Positions 1 through 7,555 of a stretch of DNA of 13,893 nt are shown here, in pieces. The stretch lies in assembly GCA_030149115.1 (NCBI GenBank), contig JASBSE010000305.1, positions 1-13,893 of the forward strand, in the 5' to 3' direction. The DNA comes from Winogradskyella sp. GTDB lineage: Bacteria; Bacteroidota; Bacteroidia; Flavobacteriales; Flavobacteriaceae. A program made the translations under genes and the position numbers. Positions within the stretch are counted from its first letter, which is position 1. The number at the start of each line of letters is the position of its first letter. The notes beneath the pieces were generated by a model. That model saw nothing but the letters and a program-made list of their open reading frames with translations, ran no database searches and was not told the DNA's origin.

Positions 1-231
1 TGGGGTAAACTGAATACGTTTAAAATCTAAACCAAGAGTTTGAGCAATGGTATTTACCATTAAAGTTTTAGCCAAACCTGGAACACCAATTAAAAGCGAA
101 TGACCACCCGAAAAAATTGATATTAAAATTTGGTCAACAACATCTTCTTGACCAATAATGACTTTAGCAATTTCCTGTTTAAGTGTTTTGTATTTATTTA
201 CGAAGTTTTCTATTACAGTAACATCAGACAT
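1..231 (-). CDS. moxR: MoxR-family AAA+ ATPase, N-terminal 77 residues (cut by window edge)
   Basis: The gene runs off the left edge, so only the first 77 codons are visible. They carry the typical MoxR opening: a helical lead with the IIGQEDVVDQ-type motif (about residues 25-34), then a Walker A loop GVPGLAKT at residues 49-56, and the stretch KRIQFTP that continues into the AAA+ core. MoxR proteins are cytoplasmic ATPases that, with VWA-domain partners, act in assembly or activation of other complexes; in Bacteroidota they often head bat (aerotolerance-type) clusters. The ATG at 231 lies 3 nt after the stop of the SurA-like gene, so it is the next gene of the same operon. Walker B, sensor and arginine-finger regions are outside the window and cannot be judged. 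Confidence 0.93.
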   Translation of the reverse strand, partial: MSDVTVIENFVNKYKTLKQEIAKVIIGQEDVVDQILISIFSGGHSLLIGVPGLAKTLMVNTIAQTLGLDFKRIQFTP

Positions 232-234
232 ACA

Positions 235-1677
235 CTATTCGTTTTTTAACCAATTATTAGCATATTCGCAATCTCTGTACTCACCGTTTATCTTTACATA
301 AGTCTCAGCAATAACTTGCTTTTGCCATTTTTCTATTGCTCTTACCTGCTTGTCTTGTAATGCTAATTCTTTAATCTTTAAATAGTCTCTTGCATAGTCA
401 GCTTCATGATCATCAATACGATCTGTTACTGTCATTATTTTAAACTTAATGTTGTTAATACGATCTTCATCTTGAATAACCTGACTAACCTCACCATCCT
501 TAAGACCTTGTATTTGTGTATACATTTCTGTATCCATCTTAGTCAACTCAAAATTAAAATCTTGCGTCGTTGGATTTGTTAAACGACCACCTTCAAATTT
601 AGTTTCTTCTTCATCGCTAAACTCTCTTGCCGCTTCTGCAAAGGTAGTTTTACCGCTAACGATTAATTCTCTAACCTTTTCAATCTTTTCTTGAGCTTTT
701 TGAATGGTCTCAGGAGATAACTCAGGTCTTAACAAAATATGTCTTACTACATATTCTTGACCCCTAATTTTTTCTAAATAAATGATATGAAAACCAAAAT
801 CTGTTTCAAAAGGTTCAGAAATTTCACCCTCTTGTAGATTAAATGCCACATCCCTAAATTCCTTTACCATCCTAGGATTCTTTCTATTCATTGTTGGTAA
901 CAAACCTCCATTGTTTTTAGAACCTGAATCTTCTGAATAAAATAAAGCCTTTGTGGCAAACTTGGCCCCGTTCTCTTCGATATCTTTCTTAAATCCTTTT
1001 AGCTTATTAATTACTGCTTGTTTAGCCTCTTCAGTAACTTCAGGTATTACAACTATTTGAGCCACTTTTAGCTCAGTACCGAATGTTGGTCTCTCGTCTT
1101 TAGGTATTTCATTAAAAAATGTTCTTACCTCTTCTGGTGTAACCTCAACTTCATCAATAACTTTCTTACGCATTTCTTGTTCGAGATAACCATTTTTGTT
1201 AATCTCGTACATCTCATCTCTTAATGCTTGCTCTGAGTCTTTTTTATAAAAATTTAATATCCCTTCCATATCGCCTCCTGTTTGCGCCAAAATACCTTGT
1301 AATTGTTGGTCTACCATAGATTTGATATAAAGCTCATTTACCAAAACACTGTCTTGGATAGCTTGGTGTGCATATAATTTTTTCTCTAATAAAAGTCCAA
1401 AAAGCTCGCATCGCGTTACCCCTTTTAAGTCTGCACCTTGGGCTTCGAGTTGAGCTATTTCGCGATCTAAATCAGATTCTAATACAATGAAATCACCAAC
1501 AACTGCTGCAACACCATCAGCCTTAATTCTGGTGGTATTAACTACAGAATCCTTTACTTTTTCTTTTACAACCTCATCTTGTATAATTTCTTGTGCACCA
1601 ATGGTGCCAACGTATAGAAAACAACAAAGGCTTAAAGCCTTAGTTATAGATTTGAAATTTATTGTTCTTAATTGCAT
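235..1677 (-). CDS. SurA-like periplasmic peptidyl-prolyl isomerase with two parvulin domains
   Basis: A 480-aa exported chaperone/isomerase. Residues 1-29 form a signal peptide (basic start, hydrophobic LSLCCFLYVGTIGA, then Gln). Residues about 50-195 are a SurA_N-type helical chaperone domain beginning with the DGVAAVVGDFIVLESDLD strand-helix motif. Two parvulin (rotamase) domains follow: about 200-305, with FYSEDSGSKNNGGLL and the closing FGFHIIYLEKI, and about 306-420, opening with VRHILLRP. The first is the better conserved; the second lacks the closing GFHI motif. By family knowledge it would escort outer-membrane proteins through the periplasm. The start at 1677 lies inside the 3' end of the preceding lipoprotein gene (38-nt overlap), which suggests translational coupling; it is preferred because it gives the signal peptide. 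It is the third gene of the folding operon and leads into moxR. Confidence 0.92.
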   Translation of the reverse strand: MQLRTINFKSITKALSLCCFLYVGTIGAQEIIQDEVVKEKVKDSVVNTTRIKADGVAAVVGDFIVLESDLDREIAQLEAQGADLKGVTRCELFGLLLEKKLYAHQAIQDSVLVNELYIKSMVDQQLQGILAQTGGDMEGILNFYKKDSEQALRDEMYEINKNGYLEQEMRKKVIDEVEVTPEEVRTFFNEIPKDERPTFGTELKVAQIVVIPEVTEEAKQAVINKLKGFKKDIEENGAKFATKALFYSEDSGSKNNGGLLPTMNRKNPRMVKEFRDVAFNLQEGEISEPFETDFGFHIIYLEKIRGQEYVVRHILLRPELSPETIQKAQEKIEKVRELIVSGKTTFAEAAREFSDEEETKFEGGRLTNPTTQDFNFELTKMDTEMYTQIQGLKDGEVSQVIQDEDRINNIKFKIMTVTDRIDDHEADYARDYLKIKELALQDKQVRAIEKWQKQVIAETYVKINGEYRDCEYANNWLKNE

Positions 1678-2491
1678 CTTTTGAAATATCTTTTTCTAGT
1701 TGTTTAATAAGCTCTAGTTTGCGCTTATTGATTACAATTTGTTTTATGGATTTATTGACATACTCTAATGGCGCATAATCATTCTGCAAGCGAATGTCAT
1801 TAACATGCATCAAATATAGGTTTATTGAGTCTTTGAGCTGTAAGAAATTAGATTTTTTTAACAATTGCTCTTTACTTTCTTGTGTTACCACAGGAACTTT
1901 ATCTACAACCTGACTGTATTTCACCCAAATGGAATCATTCAAGGAGTACGATTTAAACTGTATAGATATTGAGTCTAAAAATCGTTTATCTCTATTATTA
2001 TAACGCTTAAATCTATTTTTTATGGTATCTAAATCTATAGGGTTTAATGGAAGACTAATGTATCGTAACTGTAATAAATCATCATTTAACTTGAACGACT
2101 CTTTATTAGCTTCATAAAATACTTCAGCTTCATCAATATTTACTACAGTATCTATATTCTTTTTTACTAAAGCTTCTAAATAGGCTTTTGTATATAAATC
2201 GCTTTTGTATTGCTTTACTAATTTTGAAAACTCTTCTTGTTTTTCCTCTGATAGATTTAATAAAGCACCATCCATAAGCAACAATTGACGAGCCCATCGA
2301 TTGATATAGCCATTAACAATAACCAAGCTATCTTCTTTGCTTGTGCCTTCAGGAACTAACCCTTCTACGTCTTCTTTGTATAAATACGTTTCATTAACTC
2401 TTGCAATGGGTTCTCTATCATCCGCTTTCTTAAAGAAATCACAGTTGAAAAACCACAAACAAACAACTAATATTAAGAACGTCTTCTTCAA
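1640..2491 (-). CDS. SurA-related lipoprotein, probable chaperone without active isomerase domain
   Basis: A 283-aa protein. The N terminus has a short hydrophobic stretch ending in WFFNC, with Cys17 as the likely lipidated residue; the lipobox is loose, as is common in Bacteroidota. Residues 27-42 (EPIARVNETYLYKEDV) match the first strand and helix of SurA/trigger-factor-like chaperone domains, and the C-terminal helix (about 245-275) probably folds back on it. The central part, about 135-235, sits where a parvulin domain would be, but none of the parvulin signatures (HIL, GG, GFH) is present, so isomerase activity is unlikely. The start is TTG at 2491, 6 nt after the preceding stop; an in-frame stop lies just upstream and no ATG is available. 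Flanked on both sides by parvulin chaperones, it probably works with them in outer-membrane protein folding (inference). Confidence 0.8.
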   Translation of the reverse strand: MKKTFLILVVCLWFFNCDFFKKADDREPIARVNETYLYKEDVEGLVPEGTSKEDSLVIVNGYINRWARQLLLMDGALLNLSEEKQEEFSKLVKQYKSDLYTKAYLEALVKKNIDTVVNIDEAEVFYEANKESFKLNDDLLQLRYISLPLNPIDLDTIKNRFKRYNNRDKRFLDSISIQFKSYSLNDSIWVKYSQVVDKVPVVTQESKEQLLKKSNFLQLKDSINLYLMHVNDIRLQNDYAPLEYVNKSIKQIVINKRKLELIKQLEKDISKDAIKNNKFQIYN

Positions 2492-2497
2492 GAAAAT

Positions 2498-4444
2498 TTA
2501 TTGATTATTAATTTTGTCTTTCACCATTTTTAAAGCCTTTTCATTAACCTCAACCTTAAAGCGTTTATGTAGGCTATTAATCCAGTTCGATTCAATCTCA
2601 TTTTGGTAATCGTTAATTACATTGCCCTTCGCCTCTTCTAAGGTTTTGTTTCCTGCTGGTAACACTGCCTTAATATCTATGATATGAAACGCATCGTTAT
2701 GTGAATATATTTCAGAAACACCTTGCTCTACTTTAAGATTAGAAGGAAGCTTTGGGTCATTTATGTTAAAAGTCCCTTTTGTAAAAATGATATTTTTTTC
2801 ATCATCTTTATCTAAAGCTTTCTTCATATCTTCTTCAGATTTTCCTTTCTTCATCATTTTTAGAGCTTGCTCAGCGTAATCTTTGCTAGCTGCAGTTGCT
2901 ATAACAACATCAACACGATCACTCCATTGGTACTTCGTCTTATGTTTTTGGTAATAGGCCTCTAGGCCAATACTATCTTTAGATGCTTTGTTCCAAATTT
3001 CCTTTTCCATTAAATCAAATAACAGCAAACCATCTCTATACTCTTTAATAATATTTGCAAAATCTTCATTTTCAAACTCTAGATTATCCTCTCTATACTG
3101 CAGAATAGAATTTTCAAAAAACTTATCAAATTCCTTATCAATTACCACAGAAAAATCACCTTTTTTATTAGTATAATTACGTTGTGCAGACATAAGGTGA
3201 CGCCCAAATTCGCTATACGTAAATGATTGATTTTCTATAGTGAAGATTTTCTCATCCTTTTTAAAGTCTTCTGGCAACCTCCATGAGCGTGTAAAGTAAT
3301 TATCATCTAAAATTGAAGCAAAATATTTCTTAGCTTCTGGGTTAAATGAAATTTCATAGCGTTTCTTTAATTCATCAACCATAGCCTCATTGATAAGTTG
3401 AGATCTAGAATCTCTTTTAACCTTAGATTCTATTGTAGGCTTTAGTTCTTCAAAAGATTGAATTGGCTCAAGATTTATACGCTTTACAATGTGCCAACCA
3501 TATTCTGATTTAAAAGGTTTACTTACATCACCATCATTTTTTAAAGCAAAGGCATGGTCTTCAAAAATTGTAGAACTTAACTGACCACTTTTAAAAGATG
3601 ATAGTTTTCCACCATTTCGCGCAGAGCTTTTATCGTCCGAAAATTGCTTTGCTAAAGATTCAAACTTTTCGCCTTGTTGTATTTTCTTATAAATGTCATT
3701 AATGCGTTCTTCAGGGTTTAAAAGCGTATCCTTTTGCTGCAGCGCAATCATAATATGGGCAGCTGTAATGGTTCCTCTAGATTTACGTTTATCATTAACC
3801 TTAACTACGTGGTAACCAAACTGTGTTCTAAAAGGCATAGAAATTTCGCCTTTTGGGGTATTATAAGCTGCCGTTTCAAAGTCATAAACCATTTTAAAAG
3901 CGGAGAAATAACCCAAATCTTCAAGAAAAATGGTTTTGCCGTTATGCACATCTGCTTTTACGTTATCAAAACCTTCTTTGAGTACGCGCTCTCTTAATTT
4001 TAAAACCTGATTGTATGCATCTAATGTATCTTTTGCATTACCATCTAAACGTACCAAAACGTGCGAGGCATTTATATCATAGCTATTGCGTTCATAAGCT
4101 TCCAACACCAATGCATCTGTAACTTTGTTTTCTGATAGGTAATTTTTTGTTAACTGCTTCTTATATCTAAGAAACTCTCGTTGGTATTTAGTATCCTCAT
4201 CTAATTTAAGACGTTTGGCTTCCTTTAACTTTAATTGATATTCAGTAAATAATTTTAGGTAACCATCAACATCCTTTTGACTTTCGTCTTTTATTAAATC
4301 TAAATTCTTATTGTAAACCCTTAAAAACTCTGAGGTCATCACAGGTTCTCCATCTACTTTTAGTAACACTTCTTCTTTTTCTTGAGCAAACGATACATTT
4401 AGTGCTATTAAAACCAAGAGTAAGCATTTAAATCCAAGTTTCAT
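2498..4444 (-). CDS. Periplasmic PpiC-type peptidyl-prolyl isomerase with two parvulin domains and a degenerate third
   Basis: A 648-aa exported protein. Residues 1-20 are a signal peptide cut near FA-QE. Residues about 25-120 form a SurA_N-like helical domain. Parvulin domain 1 is at about 122-220 (INASHVLVRL to FGYHVVKV), and domain 2 at about 226-325 (ITAAHIMIAL, FSDDKSSARNGGKL, YGWHIVK). A long helical spacer follows, and a third rotamase-like unit at about 508-592 ends in DAFHIIDIK but lacks the HIL and GG signatures, so it is probably inactive. This modular layout is typical of large Bacteroidota PpiC proteins, which are thought to help outer-membrane and secreted proteins fold. It is the first gene of the operon, with its own promoter about 70 nt upstream. 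The ATG at 4444 fits both promoter and signal peptide. Confidence 0.92.
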   Translation of the reverse strand: MKLGFKCLLLVLIALNVSFAQEKEEVLLKVDGEPVMTSEFLRVYNKNLDLIKDESQKDVDGYLKLFTEYQLKLKEAKRLKLDEDTKYQREFLRYKKQLTKNYLSENKVTDALVLEAYERNSYDINASHVLVRLDGNAKDTLDAYNQVLKLRERVLKEGFDNVKADVHNGKTIFLEDLGYFSAFKMVYDFETAAYNTPKGEISMPFRTQFGYHVVKVNDKRKSRGTITAAHIMIALQQKDTLLNPEERINDIYKKIQQGEKFESLAKQFSDDKSSARNGGKLSSFKSGQLSSTIFEDHAFALKNDGDVSKPFKSEYGWHIVKRINLEPIQSFEELKPTIESKVKRDSRSQLINEAMVDELKKRYEISFNPEAKKYFASILDDNYFTRSWRLPEDFKKDEKIFTIENQSFTYSEFGRHLMSAQRNYTNKKGDFSVVIDKEFDKFFENSILQYREDNLEFENEDFANIIKEYRDGLLLFDLMEKEIWNKASKDSIGLEAYYQKHKTKYQWSDRVDVVIATAASKDYAEQALKMMKKGKSEEDMKKALDKDDEKNIIFTKGTFNINDPKLPSNLKVEQGVSEIYSHNDAFHIIDIKAVLPAGNKTLEEAKGNVINDYQNEIESNWINSLHKRFKVEVNEKALKMVKDKINNQ

Positions 4445-4490
4445 GTTTATAAAATTTTCTACGTTAAACCTTTCTATTTATTAAATAAAG

Positions 4491-4506
4491 ACCTCTAATT
4501 AGAGGT
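4491..4506. promoter_or_regulatory. 16-bp perfect palindrome at the predicted transcription start of the chaperone operon
   Basis: ACCTCTAATTAGAGGT equals its own reverse complement. It lies 5 bases downstream of the predicted -7 box of the operon promoter, so it would cover the start site and first transcribed bases. It could be an operator for a dimeric regulator, or form a 6-bp stem with a 4-base loop at the 5' end of the transcript. No T-run follows, so it is not a terminator. Confidence 0.45.
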
Positions 4507-4510
4507 TGAG

Positions 4511-4540
4511 CAAAAATAACATAAATCGCTTATTTTACAA
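4511..4540 (-). promoter_or_regulatory. Flavobacterial sigma-A type promoter of the chaperone operon
   Basis: Reading the minus strand, TTG (4540-4538) is followed by 19 bases and TATTTTTG (4518-4511), a full match to the Bacteroidota consensus TAnnTTTG with its -33 TTG. Transcription would start near 4503-4507, giving a leader of about 60 nt before the ATG at 4444. This supports reading the 648-aa gene as first in the operon. The start site is inferred from consensus, not observed. Confidence 0.65.
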
Positions 4541-4676
4541 GTTATAGCTATATCTTAATTTGTTAATGTGGAACGACATCAAAACAGTCATTACAACTTA
4601 TAAATAGGTTGAAACGTCGATAAATTAAACTTAGTATAAAGCCTTTATTTATCTTTAATTTTATTTAAGATTCTAA

Positions 4677-5132
4677 ATGAAATACACAACCGAAATCATT
4701 ATAGAAAAGTCTCTGCAAGAGGTTGCAAAAAAAATGAACTCTGCAGAAAACATGAAACACTGGCAAGAAGGTTTAATTGGTGCAGAGCACATTTCTGGAA
4801 GTCCTGGTGAATTTGGGGCTAAAATGAAGCTAAAATATGACTTTGGAAAACGTAAAATGGAACTTATTGAAACCATTACAAAACAAGATTTCCCAAACGA
4901 GTTTCATGCTACATACACTACGAAAGGAGTTAGGAATATTCAGCAAAATTATTTTGAAAGCACTCCCGAAGGACATACCAAATGGGTTAGCAAAAACGAA
5001 TTTCAACCTACAACATTTGTAATGAATGCTATGCTGTTTTTAATGCCTAGAGCTTTTAAAAAACAGACTAAAAAATACATGAATAACTTTAAAAATTTTG
5101 CCGAAAAAGGTATTTCTGTTTCTAATGCGTAA
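4677..5132 (+). CDS. SRPBCC (START/Bet v1-like) fold protein
   Basis: A 151-aa cytoplasmic protein with no signal peptide. The opening MKYTTEIIIEKSLQEVAKKM is the usual first strand and helix of SRPBCC or polyketide-cyclase-like proteins. A helix-turn region with MKHWQEGL follows, then alternating strands (KMKLKYDFGKRKMELIETI, FHATYTTKGVRNIQQNYFE, TKWVSKNEFQPT) and a long C-terminal helix (about 110-145) that would close the hydrophobic cavity. Length and order fit the family. Members bind lipids or other hydrophobic ligands or catalyse varied reactions; no ligand can be named from sequence. The next gene starts inside its last codons, so the two are probably translated together. No convincing TAnnTTTG promoter is visible; TATCTTTA at 4650-4657 is only a near match. 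Confidence 0.8.
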   Translation: MKYTTEIIIEKSLQEVAKKMNSAENMKHWQEGLIGAEHISGSPGEFGAKMKLKYDFGKRKMELIETITKQDFPNEFHATYTTKGVRNIQQNYFESTPEGHTKWVSKNEFQPTTFVMNAMLFLMPRAFKKQTKKYMNNFKNFAEKGISVSNA

Positions 5133-5364
5133 AATAAAATTGATTTGGGACTTTAGAGGTCCTGCCAGCAAAAAAACAGCAGAACATCACTTAATACATC
5201 TTAAAGAATATATTAACATAAACAACTTAGACATTACTATAACAGGTGTTGAAAATTATGGAGATATGCACAACTTAGCTTTTATGGTTGTTAACGAATC
5301 TGAAATGAAACCTTTAAGAGATGCTCTAAAACCACATAGAGGACAAGTCTATTCTGAAAATTAA
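5125..5364 (+). CDS. Small conserved-looking cytoplasmic protein, 79 aa, function unknown
   Basis: The protein opens MRKIKLIWDFRGPASKKTAE and is then rich in His and charged residues (HHLIHLKEY), ending in a strand-helix-strand pattern with LAFMVVNESEMKPLRDAL. It reads like a compact alpha/beta domain. The ATG at 5125 overlaps the stop region of the SRPBCC gene by 8 nt and is preferred over an upstream ATG at 5098, which would add nine residues and deepen the overlap to 35 nt. Its TAA shares bases with the stop codon of the converging lycopene cyclase gene. I do not recognise a named family; similar short proteins beginning with KIKLIWDFRGP may exist in other Bacteroidota, but this is from memory. 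Confidence 0.75.
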   Translation: MRKIKLIWDFRGPASKKTAEHHLIHLKEYININNLDITITGVENYGDMHNLAFMVVNESEMKPLRDALKPHRGQVYSEN

Positions 5365-6500
5365 AATAAACGTTTCAAAAATGATTGAATAAATCGTTTT
5401 GGCGGTACAGATAAAATTATTTTAAAATCTTCAAACAAGGTAGATTCTTCATCTAGAAACCTAAAAATAGTTTTAACGTCTGCTTTTTTGAACATGGATG
5501 TAAATAGCTTTGCTCCTTCTTCATTATTGTTTGCTAAAACATCTAGAAAAATTAAATCATAAAACCAAAACTTTGATTTTTTATGATACTTGTTTAAATC
5601 ATTTTCAGTCTTTAAAAAGCTAATTAATGTTTTGGTTTTTTTAGTTGTATTTCTAAAGGTGTAACCTGTACTCGCTTTTGTCCATCCGCCTGCTGTACCA
5701 ATATTAAGTATGTTTTTTGAATTTAGGTGAGAGAACTTAAAAGCTGTCATAGGTATAGAGCCTTTTTCTTTCTCTATTATTTCAAAACTACTAACACCTT
5801 TTTCTTTTAGATAGCTCCCTATAGCATCCTCATATTCATTAAGTTGAAGCAACTCTTTAGAAAATAACGTATACTCAAATAATGCTGTTTTTTTATCTAT
5901 TGGCAGCACGTACATAAAACGTGTGTTTCCGTTCTGAGGAACTGTGAAATCCATAAATGTTGCCATAGAATCATCTAAAATATCCTCTTCTGTTTTTACA
6001 AACCAACCTACAAAATGCTGTTGTAAAACAGGATACTTCTTTTGAAATTGATAAAGCTCAGCATTATGAATACTATTAAATAGCTTAGTAGCTATATAAT
6101 TTCCATTCTTGGTTATGACCTGAACATTAAACTTCTGCTCAGTAAAACTAACAACCTCTTCATTGAGGAATGTTATATTGATTTTACTTTCAATCTTTTG
6201 TTGAAGTGAGTTGTAAAAATCTTCGCTTCGTATCATTTTGTATTGATATGGAGAAATATCTATTACCTCTTTATGCGTATCGCTTCCAAAGTAAATTTTA
6301 GACCAAGTTTTGGTAAGTATATCATCCCATTCTCCTTTACCTTTTTCCCAAAAACACCAGGTTCTGTCGTTACCTTTTTGCTTCTCTTTATCAATGATTA
6401 AAATCGATTTATCATCAAAAAAAGGGTCCGAAGCCATACGGTAAGCCAACATAAGCCCAGACGCTCCTGCTCCTAAAATGATATAATCGTAGTTTGTCAT
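5361..6500 (-). CDS. crtY: Lycopene cyclase, CrtY family (FAD-dependent)
   Basis: A 379-aa flavoprotein of the usual CrtY length. Residues 5-15 (DYIILGAGASG) form the Rossmann FAD-binding loop. DRTWCFW at 45-51 is the strong family signature. MDFT at 183-186 and FMYVLPI at 195-201 match conserved cyclase core motifs, and GTAGGWTKASTGYTF (268-282) is the C-terminal FAD/substrate motif. It converts linear lycopene to cyclic beta-carotene by a redox-neutral cyclisation, a step toward the yellow-orange carotenoids (zeaxanthin type) common in flavobacteria. No other carotenoid gene lies nearby, so the rest of the pathway must be elsewhere. It converges with the SRPBCC pair, sharing a TTAA at the stop codons. 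A terminator separates it from the upstream isomerase gene; its own promoter is not obvious. Confidence 0.93.
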   Translation of the reverse strand: MTNYDYIILGAGASGLMLAYRMASDPFFDDKSILIIDKEKQKGNDRTWCFWEKGKGEWDDILTKTWSKIYFGSDTHKEVIDISPYQYKMIRSEDFYNSLQQKIESKINITFLNEEVVSFTEQKFNVQVITKNGNYIATKLFNSIHNAELYQFQKKYPVLQQHFVGWFVKTEEDILDDSMATFMDFTVPQNGNTRFMYVLPIDKKTALFEYTLFSKELLQLNEYEDAIGSYLKEKGVSSFEIIEKEKGSIPMTAFKFSHLNSKNILNIGTAGGWTKASTGYTFRNTTKKTKTLISFLKTENDLNKYHKKSKFWFYDLIFLDVLANNNEEGAKLFTSMFKKADVKTIFRFLDEESTLFEDFKIILSVPPKRFIQSFLKRLF

Positions 6501-6536
6501 GTTATAAAATAGAGAACACTAAATTAATAAACATAA

Positions 6537-6566
6537 AAAAGTCCCACTATAATTAGTGGGACTTTT
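6537..6566 (-). terminator. Strong intrinsic terminator after the cyclophilin-FKBP gene
   Basis: GTCCCACTA (6541-6549) pairs perfectly with TAGTGGGAC (6554-6562) around a TAAT loop. The stem extends outward through four A-T pairs, for 13 bp in all. On the minus strand a run of T follows the stem. It starts 24 nt after the stop of the fused isomerase gene, whose transcript it should end. The A/T flanks make it potentially bidirectional. It also insulates crtY from upstream transcription. Confidence 0.88.
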
Positions 6567-6589
6567 ATTATTTAAATTTGAACTACGTC

Positions 6590-7522
6590 TTATTTCGTAT
6601 CCATTAATTCTACATCAAAAACTAATGTTGCATTTGGTGGAATAACACCACCAGCACCTGCTGCACCATACCCTAAGTCGCTAGGAATTACCAAACGTGC
6701 TTTATCTCCCACATTTAGTAAACAGATTCCTTCATCCCAACCAGGAATTACCTGACCAACGCCAACTTGAAAATCTAAAGGCGCATTTCTCTTATATGAA
6801 GAATCGAATACAGTACCATCTGCTAGTTGCCCTTTATAGTGCACAGACACCATGTTACCTTTTTCAGCTTTTTTACCATTCCCTTTTTGAATGATCTTGT
6901 AACGTAATCCTGAAGCTGTTTCTTCAAAACCTGCCGCTAATTTATCTAACTCTGCTCTTGCCGCTTCGCGCTCTGCAGCAACACGCTTTTCGCGCTCACC
7001 TTCAAAGGTTCTAAAGGCTTCAATAGCATTAAATTGTTCTGCAGCATCACCAACTCTTACAATCTCTATACTTTCTATTTTATCACCCTGTGCTACAGCA
7101 TCAACAACATCTTGTCCTTCTACTACATTACCAAACACCGTATGCTTACCATCTAACCAAGGGGTTTCTACGTGAGTTATGAAGAACTGGCTACCATTAG
7201 TACCAGGACCTGCATTTGCCATGGATAGCTTACCTGGCGCATCGTGTTTTAAATCTGGGTGAATTTCATCATCAAACTTGTAACCTGGATTTCCTGTACC
7301 AGTACCATGAGGACACCCTCCTTGAATCATAAAATCTGGTATAACTCTATGAAAGTTTAAACCATCATAGTAAGGAGTACCTTGAGGTTTTGCTGAATTT
7401 TCTAAATTCCCTTCTGCTAAAGCCACAAAGTTACCTACTGTACCTGGTGTTTTTTGGAATTCTAAGTTCACTAAGATTTCACCTTTAGAGGTGTTGAATT
7501 TTGCGTATAAACCGTCTTGCAT
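6590..7522 (-). CDS. Cyclophilin-FKBP fusion, dual-domain peptidyl-prolyl isomerase
   Basis: A 310-aa protein with two unrelated proline isomerase folds. Residues about 4-158 are a cyclophilin: FHRVIPDFMIQGG (57-69) carries the catalytic Arg59, then NGSQFFI (109-115) and PWLDGKHTVFG (121-131). A charged helical linker rich in Glu, Arg and Ala spans about 162-198. Residues about 205-310 are an FKBP domain with VHYKG (227-231), GTVFDSS (236-242), QVIPGWDEG (257-265) and LGYG (283-286); its pocket aromatics are present. No signal peptide is seen, so it is likely cytoplasmic. ATG at 7522 is the start: an in-frame TTG at 7558 would add 12 residues but lies upstream of the -7 box. It appears to be a single-gene transcript ended by the 6537-6566 terminator. 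Confidence 0.94.
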   Translation of the reverse strand: MQDGLYAKFNTSKGEILVNLEFQKTPGTVGNFVALAEGNLENSAKPQGTPYYDGLNFHRVIPDFMIQGGCPHGTGTGNPGYKFDDEIHPDLKHDAPGKLSMANAGPGTNGSQFFITHVETPWLDGKHTVFGNVVEGQDVVDAVAQGDKIESIEIVRVGDAAEQFNAIEAFRTFEGEREKRVAAEREAARAELDKLAAGFEETASGLRYKIIQKGNGKKAEKGNMVSVHYKGQLADGTVFDSSYKRNAPLDFQVGVGQVIPGWDEGICLLNVGDKARLVIPSDLGYGAAGAGGVIPPNATLVFDVELMDTK

Positions 7523-7547
7523 TGTATTTTCTTTTGTTTTCAGGCTG

Positions 7548-7555
7548 CAAAGATA
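7548..7555 (-). promoter_or_regulatory. -7 box of the cyclophilin-FKBP gene
   Basis: The minus strand reads TATCTTTG, followed by CA, which is the classic flavobacterial TAnnTTTG element. Transcription would begin near 7540-7544, leaving a leader of about 20 nt before ATG 7522. No clear TTG sits at the expected -33 position. This element decides the gene start, because the in-frame TTG at 7558 would not be transcribed. Confidence 0.7.

Noticed and set aside
3734..3997. Plus-strand reading frame inside the 648-aa isomerase gene
   Set aside because: It is a Cys- and His-rich, unstructured translation opposite conserved parvulin domains, with no promoter or neighbours on that strand.
5098..5124. 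Nine-residue extension of the 79-aa small protein
   Set aside because: It would overlap the SRPBCC gene by 35 nt and adds an unrelated hydrophobic lead; ATG 5125 gives the common stop-start overlap.
6697..6894. Plus-strand reading frame opposite the FKBP domain
   Set aside because: The opposite strand is a highly conserved domain; this frame has no recognisable protein character.
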